From contig NZ_MAQA01000007.1 of NCBI RefSeq assembly GCF_001692445.1, positions 38,962 through 102,961 of the forward strand: a stretch of DNA of 64,000 nucleotides. The letters run 5' to 3'. The notes under the pieces were generated by a model. It did no database searches and was not told where the DNA came from. It saw only the letters and a list, made by a program, of their open reading frames with translations. Positions 27,877 through 39,825 of this stretch are shown piece by piece. The DNA is from Oerskovia enterophila. Its GTDB lineage: Bacteria > Actinomycetota > Actinomycetes > Actinomycetales > Cellulomonadaceae. Every line of letters starts with the position of its first letter. Within the stretch, counting starts at the first letter, position 1. A program made the position numbers and the translations under genes.

Positions 27877-29889
27877 GTGTCGGATATCGCTGATGCCGCC
27901 AAACGATTGCTGCTCGGACGTCCCGTCCGCAGCGACGACCTGGGGCACACCCTGCTACCGAAGCGCATCGCGCTCCCGGTCTTCGCCTCGGACGCGCTCT
28001 CGTCCGTCGCGTACGCCCCGGACGAGATCCTGCTGACCCTCTCGATCGCCGGCCTCGCGGCCACGACCATCTCCCCGTGGGTGGGGCTGGCGGTCGTCGT
28101 CGTCCTGCTGACCGTGGTGGCGTCGTACCGCCAGAACGTGCACGCCTACCCCTCGGGCGGCGGGGACTACGAGGTCGCCACCGTCAACCTGGGGCCGACC
28201 GCGGGCGTCGGCGTGGCGTCGGCGCTCATGGTCGACTACGTCCTGACGGTGGCCGTCTCGATCTCCTCGGGTGCGCAGTACGCCGCGGCTGCGCTGCCGT
28301 TCCTGCGGGGCCACGAGGCGGCGTTCGCGATCACCCTGGTCGTGCTGCTGACCCTGGTCAACCTGCGCGGGGTCAAGGAGTCGGGCTCGTTCTTCGCGAT
28401 CCCCGTGTACCTGTTCATGTTCGCGATCGGGATGACGGCCGTCGTCGGGTTCGTCCGGTACGCCACGGGCACCCTGCCCATGGCCGAGAGCTCGACCTAC
28501 GAGCTCGTCGCGGAGAGCCATTTCGACCAGGGGCTGACCGGGCTCGCGGGAGCGTTCCTCGTGGCGCGCGCCTTCGCGTCGGGCTGTGCCGCCCTCACGG
28601 GTGTCGAGGCGATCAGCAACGGCGTGCCGGCGTTCAAGAAGCCCAAGTCGCGCAACGCGGCCACGACGCTCGCCCTGCTCGGGTCGATCTCGGCCTTCAT
28701 GATCATGGCGATCCTCTTCCTGGCCCAGAAGACCGGCGTGCACTTCGCCGAGAACCCGACCGAGCAGCTCACGATCAACGGTCAGCCCGTGCCCGACGAC
28801 TTCGTGCAGGACCCGGTCATCGGTCAGCTCGCCCAGGCGGTGTTCCAGGGTGTCCCGATCGCGTTCTACCTCGTGGCCGCCGTCACGGGCCTCATCCTGG
28901 TCTTCGCGGCCAACACCGCGTTCAACGGCTTCCCGGTCCTGGCCTCGATCCTGGCCAAGGACGGATACCTGCCGCGCCAGCTCCACACGCGCGGCGACCG
29001 CCTCGCGTTCTCGAACGGCATCGTGACCCTCGCGGTCGCGGCGATCGCCCTCATCTGGGCGTTCGACGCCCAGGTCACGCGACTGATCCAGCTCTACATC
29101 GTGGGCGTGTTCGTGTCCTTCACGCTGTCTCAGCTCGGGATGATCAAGCACTGGACCCGCGAGCTGCGCACCACCCCGGACCCGCGGTTCCGGACCAAGA
29201 TGAAGCGCTCGCGCGTCGTCAACACGATCGGGTTCGGCATGACCGGGACCGTCCTGGTCATCGTGCTGCTCACCAAGTTCACGCACGGGGCCTGGATCGC
29301 CATCCTCGCGATGGCCTTCGTGTTCGTGCTCATGCGGGCGATCCGCAAGCACTACGACTCGGTGCGCGACGAGCTCACCCTGGGTGAGGACCCCGCGGCC
29401 GCGCGCGCGCTGCCGAGCCGGGTCCATGCGCTCGTCCTGGTCTCCAAGCTGCACAAGCCCACCATGCGGGCCCTGGCCTACGCCCGCGCCTCGCGGCCCT
29501 CGGTGCTCGAGGCCGTGACGGTGGGCGTCGACGCGGACGAGGTCGCCGAGTTCACCGCGGAGTGGGAGGCGCTCGACATCCCGGTCCCGCTGCGCGTCCT
29601 GGACTCGCCGTTCCGTGAGATCACCCGACCGATCCTGTCCTACGTGCGTTCGATCCACCGCGAGAGCCCGCGCGACCTGGTCGTGGTCTACATCCCCGAG
29701 TACGTCGTGGGGCACTGGTGGGAGCACCTCCTGCACAACCAGAGCGCGCTGCGCCTCAAGGGGCGGCTCCTGTTCACCCCGGGCGTGGTCGTGGCATCGG
29801 TGCCGTGGCAGCTCTCCTCGACCAAGGGGCAGACGGGCCTCGAGAAGGAGGGCTTCGCGGCGCAGAAGCGGATCAACCGCCGCTACTGA
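27877..29889 (+). CDS. KimA-like APC-family potassium importer
   Basis: A 670-residue APC-superfamily permease with twelve predicted membrane helices up to about residue 480 and a soluble C-terminal domain. Hallmarks of KimA (YdaO) are present: FASDALSSVAYAPDEIL (about 35-51) and YRQNVHAYPSGGGDYEVA (about 82-99). KimA is a high-affinity K+/H+ symporter controlled by cyclic di-AMP. The C-terminal domain contains RPSVLEAVTVGVD and VVYIPEYVVGHWWE. The GTG start is at 27877. No ydaO/c-di-AMP riboswitch fits in the short upstream gap. Confidence 0.85.
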   Translation: MSDIADAAKRLLLGRPVRSDDLGHTLLPKRIALPVFASDALSSVAYAPDEILLTLSIAGLAATTISPWVGLAVVVVLLTVVASYRQNVHAYPSGGGDYEVATVNLGPTAGVGVASALMVDYVLTVAVSISSGAQYAAAALPFLRGHEAAFAITLVVLLTLVNLRGVKESGSFFAIPVYLFMFAIGMTAVVGFVRYATGTLPMAESSTYELVAESHFDQGLTGLAGAFLVARAFASGCAALTGVEAISNGVPAFKKPKSRNAATTLALLGSISAFMIMAILFLAQKTGVHFAENPTEQLTINGQPVPDDFVQDPVIGQLAQAVFQGVPIAFYLVAAVTGLILVFAANTAFNGFPVLASILAKDGYLPRQLHTRGDRLAFSNGIVTLAVAAIALIWAFDAQVTRLIQLYIVGVFVSFTLSQLGMIKHWTRELRTTPDPRFRTKMKRSRVVNTIGFGMTGTVLVIVLLTKFTHGAWIAILAMAFVFVLMRAIRKHYDSVRDELTLGEDPAAARALPSRVHALVLVSKLHKPTMRALAYARASRPSVLEAVTVGVDADEVAEFTAEWEALDIPVPLRVLDSPFREITRPILSYVRSIHRESPRDLVVVYIPEYVVGHWWEHLLHNQSALRLKGRLLFTPGVVVASVPWQLSSTKGQTGLEKEGFAAQKRINRRY

Positions 29890-29967
29890 GCCGGACGTGT
29901 GCGGCCCCACGTGACGTCGGGCATCGGATCGGGGACGAAGTCCGTCCGCGTCCGGGATACTAGGGGG

Positions 29968-31245
29968 GTGTCTGAAACCCTGAACTCCACTCCCACCGCC
30001 CCTGAGTCTCAACCTCTGGTCGAGCTCGAGGTCGGGCCGGTCGCGCACGGTGGCCACTGCGTCGCGAGGCTCGACGGGCGGGTCGTCTTCGTCCGGCACG
30101 CGCTGCCGGGGGAGCGGGTGCTCGCTCGTCTCACCGAGGAGGGCGACACCGCGAAGTTCTGGCGGGCCGACGCGATCGAGATCCTCGAGCCCTCGCCGGA
30201 CCGCGTTCCCGCGGCCTGGCCCGCAGCCGGTGCCGGCGGCGCAGGGGGCGGCGAGCTCTCGCACGTCTCCCTGCCGGCCCAGCGTCGCTGGAAGGCCGCG
30301 GTCCTCCAGGAGCAGCTCAAGCGGCTGGCCAGCCTTGACCTTCAGGTAGAGGTTGAGGGTGCGCCGGGCGACGACGAGCGCGGTGGCCTCGGCTACCGCA
30401 CGCGGATCGACCTGGTCGCGGACGACAAGGGCCGTGCCGGCATGCGCGTCTTCCGCTCGCACGACGTCGTCCCCCTCGACGAGATGCCGCTCGCGACCCC
30501 GGAGGTCGCGGCGCTCGCCGAGGCCGAGGAGGTCTTCACCCGACGCTGGCGTCCGGGCACCCGGCTCGAGCTCGTCGCCCCTGCCGGCGGCACCGACCCG
30601 ATCCTGCTCGTGGACGGGGTCGTGTGGCACTCGGGCCACATCGACCGCCGTCCCCACGCGCGCCGCGCCGTGACCGAGACCGTCACGGTCGCGGGCACCG
30701 AGCACACCTTCCGCGTCGCGGCCGACGGGTTCTGGCAGGTCCACCGCGAGGCGCCCGCGCTGCTCGCGGAGGCCGTGCTGGCCGCCGCAGGTCCGCTCGA
30801 GGAGGCGACCGTCGTCGACCTGTACTCGGGGGCTGGGCTCTTCACGCTCCCGCTCGCCGACGCCGTCGGCGAGACGGGGCGCGTCGTCGCGATCGAGGGC
30901 GACGAGCGGGCCGTCAAGGACGCGCGTCGCAACGCGTTCGAGAAGCCCCAGGTCGAGCTCCACCACGGCCCGGTCGAGAAGGTGCTGGCGGCCAAGGACC
31001 ACGCGGCGCCCACTGCCGACGTCGTGGTGCTCGACCCGCCGCGGACCGGCGCGGGCCGCAAGGTCGTCGACGCGGTCGCCGCGCTCCAGGCCCCGCGCGT
31101 CGTGTACGTCGCGTGCGACCCCGCCGCGCTCGCACGCGACATCGCCTACTTCGCGAAGCACGGCTACACGGTCGAGTCCGTCACGGGCTACGACCTGTTC
31201 CCGCACACCCACCACGTCGAGGCGATCGCGGTCCTGACGCGCTGA
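29968..31245 (+). CDS. TrmA/RumA-family uracil-5 RNA methyltransferase
   Basis: A 425-residue class I SAM-dependent methyltransferase. The N-terminal TRAM-like OB domain covers about residues 15-75; the SAM motif is VVDLYSGAGLFTLPLA (about 290-305); the catalytic Asp-Pro-Pro is VVLDPPRTGAG; and the nucleophilic Cys is in VYVACDPAALARDIAYF. The 4Fe-4S cysteines of RumA are not evident. The likely target is a uridine in rRNA or tRNA. The GTG start at 29968 follows GATACT and is probably leaderless. Confidence 0.87.
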   Translation: MSETLNSTPTAPESQPLVELEVGPVAHGGHCVARLDGRVVFVRHALPGERVLARLTEEGDTAKFWRADAIEILEPSPDRVPAAWPAAGAGGAGGGELSHVSLPAQRRWKAAVLQEQLKRLASLDLQVEVEGAPGDDERGGLGYRTRIDLVADDKGRAGMRVFRSHDVVPLDEMPLATPEVAALAEAEEVFTRRWRPGTRLELVAPAGGTDPILLVDGVVWHSGHIDRRPHARRAVTETVTVAGTEHTFRVAADGFWQVHREAPALLAEAVLAAAGPLEEATVVDLYSGAGLFTLPLADAVGETGRVVAIEGDERAVKDARRNAFEKPQVELHHGPVEKVLAAKDHAAPTADVVVLDPPRTGAGRKVVDAVAALQAPRVVYVACDPAALARDIAYFAKHGYTVESVTGYDLFPHTHHVEAIAVLTR

Positions 31246-31248
31246 CCC

Positions 31249-31303
31249 GTCCCGGGCGGGCTGCACAGGGGACGTACAGGCACGGCCCAGGTCCGCCCGG
31301 GAC
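31249..31303 (+). terminator. Candidate terminator hairpin with long loop
   Basis: 11-bp perfect arms (31249-31259 and 31293-31303) around 33 nt, just after the methyltransferase stop. Confidence 0.4.
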
Positions 31304-31408
31304 GCTGGTCTCGCAGCAGGCGGTTCACCTGTCGCCCGGAGAGGATCCGGGCGACGATGGACTGATGTGCCGGGAGCCACCGGCGATGGGCGGAGCGGAA
31401 GAGGGCGC

Positions 31409-32542
31409 ATGCAGGTCACCGTGGTCGTGCCGACGTTCAACGAGGGACCGAACGTCGAGGAGCTCGTGGGGCGGCTCGCCGTCGCAGTCGAGGGGATCGA
31501 CGCGGAGGTGCTGTTCGTCGACGACTCGACCGACGACACCCCCGTGGTCGTCGCGCGCGTGGCCGGGTCGTCGAGCCTGCCGGTCCGGCTGCTCCACCGC
31601 GACGAGCCGGTCGGCGGTCTGAGCGGCGCTGTCGTCGAGGGCCTCGGCGAGGCCCGCGGGGAGTGGGTCGTGGTCATGGACGGCGACCTGCAGCACCCGC
31701 CGGAGATGGTGCCGGTCCTGCTCGAGACCGCGGCCTCCACGGGGGCCGACATCGTGGTCGCCTCGCGGTACACGGGCAACGGCGACGCGGGCGGCCTCGA
31801 CGGGCGGTGGCGGCACCTGGTCTCGTCGGCCTCCTCGCTGCTCGCACGCTCGATGTTCCCGGTGCGGCTGCGCAACGTGACCGATCCCATGACGGGGTTC
31901 TTCGCGGTCCGCACGACCGCGATCGACGTCGCGGCGCTGCGCCCGCGGGGGTTCAAGATCCTGCTGGAGATCCTGGCGCGCAACAAGGTCGAGGTCGTCG
32001 AGGAGCCGTTCGTGTTCGGGGAGCGGTTCGCGGGGGAGTCCAAGGCGACGTTCGCGAACGGTCTGCGCTACCTCCAGCAGCTCACCGCGCTGCGGTTCGG
32101 GCGGATGTCCACGTTCGCGCTCGTCGGGGCGTTCGGTGCCGTGATGAACCTGGCGATCATGTGGGGCCTCGAGCAGCTCGGGGTGCACTACATGCCCGCC
32201 GCGGTGGTCTCGGCGGCCGTCACGATCGTGACGAACTTCCTGCTGCTCGAGCACTTCGTCTTCCACGACCTGCGCGACGAGGGGCGCAACGTGTGGAAGC
32301 GCGCGGCGCAGTCGTTCACGTTCAACGGCATCGAGGCCGCGGTACGTCTGCCGTTCCTGCACTGGCTCGTGGTGCTCACGGGCATGCCGCCGGTCCTCGC
32401 CCAGGCACTGACCCTGGTCGTCGCGTTCCTCCTGCGCTTCGTCTTCCACGCCCAGGTCGTCTACCGGCCCCGCAAGAGCGAGCCGGAGCCCGTCGTCCCG
32501 CTCACGGGGGAGAAGGCGGCCCCCGCGACCGACGAGGACTGA
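31409..32542 (+). CDS. Family 2 glycosyltransferase fused to GtrA membrane domain
   Basis: A 377-residue protein. The N-terminal GT2 domain (about residues 1-225) has VVVPTFNEGPNVEELV, the nucleotide-sugar Asp in FVDDSTDD and the metal motif VVMDGDLQHPPEM, like polyprenyl-phosphate mannosyl- or glucosyltransferases. The C-terminal GtrA domain (about 230-355) has four membrane helices starting FALVGAFGAVMNLAIMW and containing FLLLEHFVFHD. The fusion suggests loading and flipping of a polyprenol-linked sugar for wall glycosylation. The ATG at 31409 has GGAAGAGGG upstream. Confidence 0.88.
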   Translation: MQVTVVVPTFNEGPNVEELVGRLAVAVEGIDAEVLFVDDSTDDTPVVVARVAGSSSLPVRLLHRDEPVGGLSGAVVEGLGEARGEWVVVMDGDLQHPPEMVPVLLETAASTGADIVVASRYTGNGDAGGLDGRWRHLVSSASSLLARSMFPVRLRNVTDPMTGFFAVRTTAIDVAALRPRGFKILLEILARNKVEVVEEPFVFGERFAGESKATFANGLRYLQQLTALRFGRMSTFALVGAFGAVMNLAIMWGLEQLGVHYMPAAVVSAAVTIVTNFLLLEHFVFHDLRDEGRNVWKRAAQSFTFNGIEAAVRLPFLHWLVVLTGMPPVLAQALTLVVAFLLRFVFHAQVVYRPRKSEPEPVVPLTGEKAAPATDED

Positions 32543-32674
32543 GCGCGCCGCTCCGTCCGGCGTCCCAGGGCGCGCCGCCCGCCGGAGGGGCCGTCCGTGC
32601 GGCCCCGCCTGGGCTGTCATGATGGTCGCCGCGGCCGGCTCCCCGGGCGCGACGACCGGAGGAGGGCCACCAGC

Positions 32675-33691
32675 ATGGGCATCGTCGACAACGCGGTCTA
32701 CGTCGACGGGCGGCGCACGGCCAACCCGTCGAGCCTCGACGAGACGTTCGAGACCATGCGCGAGCGGCACGGGCTCGCGTGGGTCGGTCTGTACCGGCCG
32801 AGCGAGGCCGAGATCCGCGCGGTCGCCGAAGAGCTCTCGCTGCACCACCTCGCGGTCGACGACGCGATCGCGGCCCACCAGCGCCCCAAGCTCGAGCGCT
32901 ACGACGACAACCTCTTCGTGGTCCTGCGCCCGGCCCGCTACCTCGACGCCGAGGAGCGCGTCGAGTTCGGCGAGCTGCACGTCTTCGTGGGCCCCGACTT
33001 CGTCGTCACGGTCCGGCACGCCGAGTCGCCGGACGTGGGGGCCGTGCGCCGCCGGCTCGAGTCCACGCCCGAGCTCCTGCGGCTCGGTCCCGAGGCCATC
33101 CTCTACGCGGTGCTCGACCAGGTCGTCGACGAGTACGCCCCCGTGGTCGCGGGGCTGCAGAACGACATCGACGAGATCGAGGACCAGCTCTTCAGCGGGG
33201 ACCCGGCCGTCTCGCGGCGCATCTACGAGCTCTCGCGCGAGGTCATCGCCTTCCAGCGGGCCACCCATCCCGTCGTGGGCATCCTTCAGTCGCTCGAGCG
33301 CGGCTCGGAGAAGTACGGCGTCGACATCGAGCTCCAGCGCAACCTGCGCGACGTGCTCGACCACTCGCTGCGCCTCGCCGAGCAGGCCGACTCCTTCCGG
33401 GTCCTCCTGCAGAACGCCCTCATGGTCCAGGCCACGCTCGTGGCCCAGCACCAGAACGAGGAGATGCGACGGCTGTCCGAGACGAGCCTCGCCCAGGGCG
33501 AGGAGGTCAAGAAGATCTCGTCCTGGGCGGCGATCCTCTTCGCGCCCACGCTCGTCGGCACGATCTACGGCATGAACTTCGAGCGCATGCCCGAGCTCGG
33601 CTGGGGCCTCGGCTACCCGGCGGCCGTCGCGGCGATGGTCGCCATGGGGTTCGCGCTCTACCTGATCTTCAAGCGGCACAAGTGGCTCTGA
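32675..33691 (+). CDS. corA: CorA-family magnesium/cobalt transporter
   Basis: A 338-residue CorA-type channel with a long cytosolic helical N-terminal domain (about residues 1-280) and two C-terminal membrane helices. The signature GMN follows the first helix (TIYGMNFERMPELG, about 306). The protein ends in a basic tail (FKRHKWL), as usual. It imports Mg2+ down the membrane potential. The ATG at 32675 has GGAGGAGGG upstream. Confidence 0.92.
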   Translation: MGIVDNAVYVDGRRTANPSSLDETFETMRERHGLAWVGLYRPSEAEIRAVAEELSLHHLAVDDAIAAHQRPKLERYDDNLFVVLRPARYLDAEERVEFGELHVFVGPDFVVTVRHAESPDVGAVRRRLESTPELLRLGPEAILYAVLDQVVDEYAPVVAGLQNDIDEIEDQLFSGDPAVSRRIYELSREVIAFQRATHPVVGILQSLERGSEKYGVDIELQRNLRDVLDHSLRLAEQADSFRVLLQNALMVQATLVAQHQNEEMRRLSETSLAQGEEVKKISSWAAILFAPTLVGTIYGMNFERMPELGWGLGYPAAVAAMVAMGFALYLIFKRHKWL

Positions 33692-33757
33692 CCCACCCAG
33701 GCGGACTGCACCCCGCTCCGACAGGGCAGAACTGCTGCTGACGGGCACAATCGACAG

Positions 33758-36211
33758 GTGAGCACCTCTGCCGACGACGGCGCCCCCGCGACCGGACCCG
33801 ACCGCCCGCCGGGCGCCGCGTCGTCGGGCACCGTGACCGCCGGGCCCCGCGGGCTGAGCGCCCAGGAGGTGGCCGCGCGTGTCGAGGCCGGGCAGACCAA
33901 CCGGACCTCGCAGGCGACCTCGCGCTCGCTCAGCGCGATCCTGCGGTCCAACGTGTTCACGCTCTTCAACCTGATCCTCGCGATCGCCGTGACCCTCGTG
34001 CTCCTCACGGGCCGGTGGCCCGACGCGGTGTTCGGGTTCGTCGTGGTCATCAACGCGGGGATCGGGATCGTGACCGAGTACCGCGCCAAGCGGACCCTCG
34101 ACCGGCTCTCGATCCTCACCGCCCCCTCGGCCCGCGTGGTGCGCGACGGGACCGAGCAGGAGGTCGCGCTCGACGGGGTGGTGCTCGACGACGTGCTGCT
34201 CGTGAGCATCGGCGACCAGGTGCCGGCCGACGCCCAGGTGCTCGAGGTCACGGGGCTCGAGGTCGACGAGTCCATGCTCACGGGCGAGTCGCGCCCCGTG
34301 CACAAGGCCGTCGGCGACGAGGTGCTCTCGGGCTCGTCCGTGGTCGCCGGGCACGCGGTGTGCCGCGTGGCCCGCGTGGGCGAGGCCGGGTACGCCCAGC
34401 GCATCACGGCCGAGGCCAAGAAGTTCTCGGTCGTGCGCTCGGAGCTGCGCGAGGGGGTCGACAAGATCCTCAGGGTCGTCTCGATCGGGATCGTGCCCAT
34501 CTCGCTCCTGCTGTTCTGGAGCCAGCTCTACTACACGGGCGGCGTGCGCGAGTCGATCGCGGACGGGACGTGGCGCGACGGCGTCGTCGCGGCCGTGGCG
34601 GGCGTCGTCGGGATGATCCCCGAGGGGCTCGTCCTGCTGACCTCGCTCAACTTCGCGATCGCCGCGATGCTGCTCGCGCGCCAGAAGGTCCTGGTCCAGG
34701 AGCTGCCCGCGGTCGAGATCCTGGCGCGCGTCGACGTGCTGTGCCTCGACAAGACGGGCACCATCACCGACGGGCACGTGGCCCTGACCGAGCTGCGCGC
34801 GCTCGAGCAGGTCGAGGGAGCCCGGGAGGCGCTCGCGGCCGTCGCGGCCGACCCCGAGGGCAACGCGACGTCGCAGGCTCTCGCCGAGGGGCTCGCGGAC
34901 GTCGAGGCCGCAGCCGTGCGCGAGTCGGTCCCGTTCTCCTCGGCCCGCAAGTGGAGCGCGCTGCGCACCGACGCGGGCGCGTTCGTGCTGGGTGCCCCCG
35001 AGATCCTGCTCGCGGGGCGGGCGGACGCCCCGGCGACCACGGCGCTCGCGGAGGTCCGCGAGGCAGCGGACACGGGCGCGCGCGTGGTCCTGCTCGCGCA
35101 CGCCCCGACGGGCCTCCCGCCGACCGAGGCGCCCCTCCCGGAGGACCTCGTGCCCGCGCTGCTCGCGGTGCTGGGCGAACGCATCCGCCCCGACGCGGCC
35201 CAGACCCTCGAGTACTTCCGCCGCCAGGGTGTCCGGGCCAAGGTCATCTCAGGCGACAACCCCGACACGGTCGCGGCGATCGCGACCAAGGTCGCGCTGC
35301 ACGGCGAGGGCGAGCGGGTCGAGGGCTTCGACGCGCGCCGGCTCCCCGACGACCCGGCCGAGCTCGCCGAGGTCGTCGACGCGCACGACGTCTACGGGCG
35401 CGTGACGCCCGAGCAGAAGCGCGCGATCGTGCACGCGCTCCAGTCGCGCGGTCACGTGGTCGGCATGACGGGCGACGGGGTCAACGACGCCCTGGCGCTC
35501 AAGGACGCGGACCTCGGGATCGCGATGGGCAACGGCGCCCCGGCGACCAAGGCGGTCGCGCGCGTGGTGCTGGTCGACGGGCGGTTCGCGACGCTGCCCG
35601 GGGTCCTGGGCCAGGGGCGCCGGGTCATGGCCAACATGGAGCGGGTCGCGAGCCTGTTCCTCGCGAAGACGACGTACGCGGCGATCCTCGCGGTGGCCGT
35701 GGTGCTGCTCGTGTGGCCGTACCCGTTCCTGCCGCGCCACATGACCATCGCGGGCTCTCTCACGATCGGCATCCCGGCGTTCTTCCTCGCGCTGCCGCCC
35801 AACAACCGGCGCTACCTCGCGGGCTTCCTGCGCCGGGTGCTGAGCTTCGCGGTCCCCGCGGGGGTCGTGATCGGGGCCGTGATCCTGCTCGTGTACGGGT
35901 ACCTGCGGCCGCTCGTGGGCACGGGCGACGCCCGGTCGGCCTCGACGCTCGTGCTGATCGGGGTCTCGCTGTGGGTCGTGGGCATCCAGGCGCGGCCGCT
36001 CAACGGGTGGAAGCTCCTCCTGATCGCCGCGCTCGCGGCGTGCGCGGCGCTCGCGGTGGCGGTCCCGTGGGTCCGCGACTTCTTCGCGCTCCAGGTCCCG
36101 ACGGCGCAGGAGGCCGTGGTCATCACCGTCGCGGTGCTCGTGGGCTGGGTCGCGATCGAGGCCGTGTACCGGTTCTTCGTCCCGTGGATCCTGCGGTGGC
36201 ACCGCGCGTGA
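33758..36211 (+). CDS. CtpE-like cation-transporting P-type ATPase
   Basis: An 817-residue P-type ATPase. The actuator motif is LTGESRPV (about residues 174-181); the fourth membrane helix has MIPEGLVLLTSLN; the phosphorylation site is DKTGTIT (Asp near 331); and the hinge is MTGDGVNDALALKDADLGIAMG. No heavy-metal-binding domain or CPx motif is present. The PEGL helix and overall length resemble mycobacterial CtpE, a calcium uptake pump. The GTG start at 33758 follows CACAAT and has no ribosome-binding site. The stop codon abuts the acnA operator. Confidence 0.85.
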   Translation: MSTSADDGAPATGPDRPPGAASSGTVTAGPRGLSAQEVAARVEAGQTNRTSQATSRSLSAILRSNVFTLFNLILAIAVTLVLLTGRWPDAVFGFVVVINAGIGIVTEYRAKRTLDRLSILTAPSARVVRDGTEQEVALDGVVLDDVLLVSIGDQVPADAQVLEVTGLEVDESMLTGESRPVHKAVGDEVLSGSSVVAGHAVCRVARVGEAGYAQRITAEAKKFSVVRSELREGVDKILRVVSIGIVPISLLLFWSQLYYTGGVRESIADGTWRDGVVAAVAGVVGMIPEGLVLLTSLNFAIAAMLLARQKVLVQELPAVEILARVDVLCLDKTGTITDGHVALTELRALEQVEGAREALAAVAADPEGNATSQALAEGLADVEAAAVRESVPFSSARKWSALRTDAGAFVLGAPEILLAGRADAPATTALAEVREAADTGARVVLLAHAPTGLPPTEAPLPEDLVPALLAVLGERIRPDAAQTLEYFRRQGVRAKVISGDNPDTVAAIATKVALHGEGERVEGFDARRLPDDPAELAEVVDAHDVYGRVTPEQKRAIVHALQSRGHVVGMTGDGVNDALALKDADLGIAMGNGAPATKAVARVVLVDGRFATLPGVLGQGRRVMANMERVASLFLAKTTYAAILAVAVVLLVWPYPFLPRHMTIAGSLTIGIPAFFLALPPNNRRYLAGFLRRVLSFAVPAGVVIGAVILLVYGYLRPLVGTGDARSASTLVLIGVSLWVVGIQARPLNGWKLLLIAALAACAALAVAVPWVRDFFALQVPTAQEAVVITVAVLVGWVAIEAVYRFFVPWILRWHRA

Positions 36212-36212
36212 A

Positions 36213-36230
36213 TATCTTGACGTCAAGATA
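36213..36230. promoter_or_regulatory. 18-bp perfect palindromic operator before aconitase
   Basis: TATCTTGACGTCAAGATA is its own reverse complement. It includes the probable -35 hexamer of acnA, so a bound dimer would block RNA polymerase. The symmetric AT-edged shape is like MarR-family sites; the regulator is not encoded nearby. Confidence 0.75.
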
Positions 36231-36243
36231 AATGCGGTATGCT
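36217..36243 (+). promoter_or_regulatory. Probable acnA promoter
   Basis: TTGACG (36217-36222) and TATGCT (36238-36243), 15 bp apart, lie about 180 bp before the GTG start, leaving a long 5' leader with no recognised riboswitch. Confidence 0.5.
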
Positions 36244-36424
36244 GTGTGTCGGCGGCATTTCGGTGCGTCGCCCGGCCCGGCGTACGCTGGGCAAAGCCCC
36301 CAGAACCATCTTGATCGTCATCCGACGACCTGCCACGTCGGGCGTGCGACGTGGGCCACAGAGCCCGCGCGGTGCCCCAGGCGAGGTGGTCGTCACCCAC
36401 CCTCGCCAGGTAGAAGGAGCAACC

Positions 36425-39193
<2,769 letters not shown>

Positions 39194-39276
39194 CGAGCGT
39201 CGGCCGCGGTGGGCGGCGTCGTCGGGCCCGGGATCTCCCGGCTGCCCGACGGCGCCGCGCACCCCGCCCAGGACGC

Positions 39277-39322
39277 ACGACGACGGGGCGTCTCACCTTC
39301 GGGTGGGGCGCCCCGTCGTCGT
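39277..39322. terminator. Hairpin terminator with TTCG tetraloop
   Basis: 21-bp arms (39277-39297, 39302-39322) with two G-U pairs, closed by CACC-TTCG-GGTG, between the converging acnA and DUF1801 genes. Confidence 0.8.
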
Positions 39323-39329
39323 TCTCCGG

Positions 39330-39776
39330 TCAGGACGAGGACTCGCGTGCCCGCTGCGTGAACGTGCCCGCCGTGACGGCTGCGTAGGAGCGGCGCACGA
39401 TCTCCTCCAGGACGTCGAGGTCGTTGGTCTGCAGGTCCTTGAGGTACACGCACACGAGTCCGGTGGTGTGCGGCCCGAGGCGCGCGAGCAGGTCCTCGTG
39501 GGCCCCCGTCCCGTCGGGCAGGTAGACCGTGGACGCGGCCTTGCGCGGGGAGAAGCCGGCCGCCCCCGCGTCGCCCTGGCGCCCGCTCGCGTACTCGTAG
39601 TGGTAGTGGCCGAACCCGATGATCGACGGACCCCACATCACGGGCGGCTCGCCCGTGACGCGCTGCATGAGCGCGACGAGCGTGTCCGCGTCGCGGCGGC
39701 GGACCGTGTGGGTCACGGTCGCGAGGAACGCGTCCACGTCGCCGTCGTGCGGGCGGGTCTTCGCTTCGGTAGCCAT
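39330..39776 (-). CDS. DUF1801 (YdhG-like) domain protein
   Basis: A 148-residue protein matching DUF1801: DVDAFLATVTHTVRRRDADT, then MWGPSIIGFGHYHYEYASG and the late LVCVYLKDLQTNDLDVLEE. The family folds like frataxin-related YdhG and has no proven role. The ATG start is 39776. It stands alone between acnA and the DUF4241 gene. Confidence 0.82.
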   Translation of the reverse strand: MATEAKTRPHDGDVDAFLATVTHTVRRRDADTLVALMQRVTGEPPVMWGPSIIGFGHYHYEYASGRQGDAGAAGFSPRKAASTVYLPDGTGAHEDLLARLGPHTTGLVCVYLKDLQTNDLDVLEEIVRRSYAAVTAGTFTQRARESSS

Positions 39777-39825
39777 GCGAGCCAGTATCGCGCGGCGGGG
39801 GGCCGCGTGCCCGGGACGGGCGCGG

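Noticed and set aside
27955..32043. Very long antisense reading frame spanning the KimA, RNA-methyltransferase and glycosyltransferase genes
   Set aside because: It is a by-product of high GC with few stop codons; the + strand genes have clear domains and the antisense frame has none.
36239..36424. In-frame N-terminal extension of aconitase
   Set aside because: Non-conserved Arg/Pro-rich sequence; the GTG at 36425 has a strong ribosome-binding site and matches the family start.
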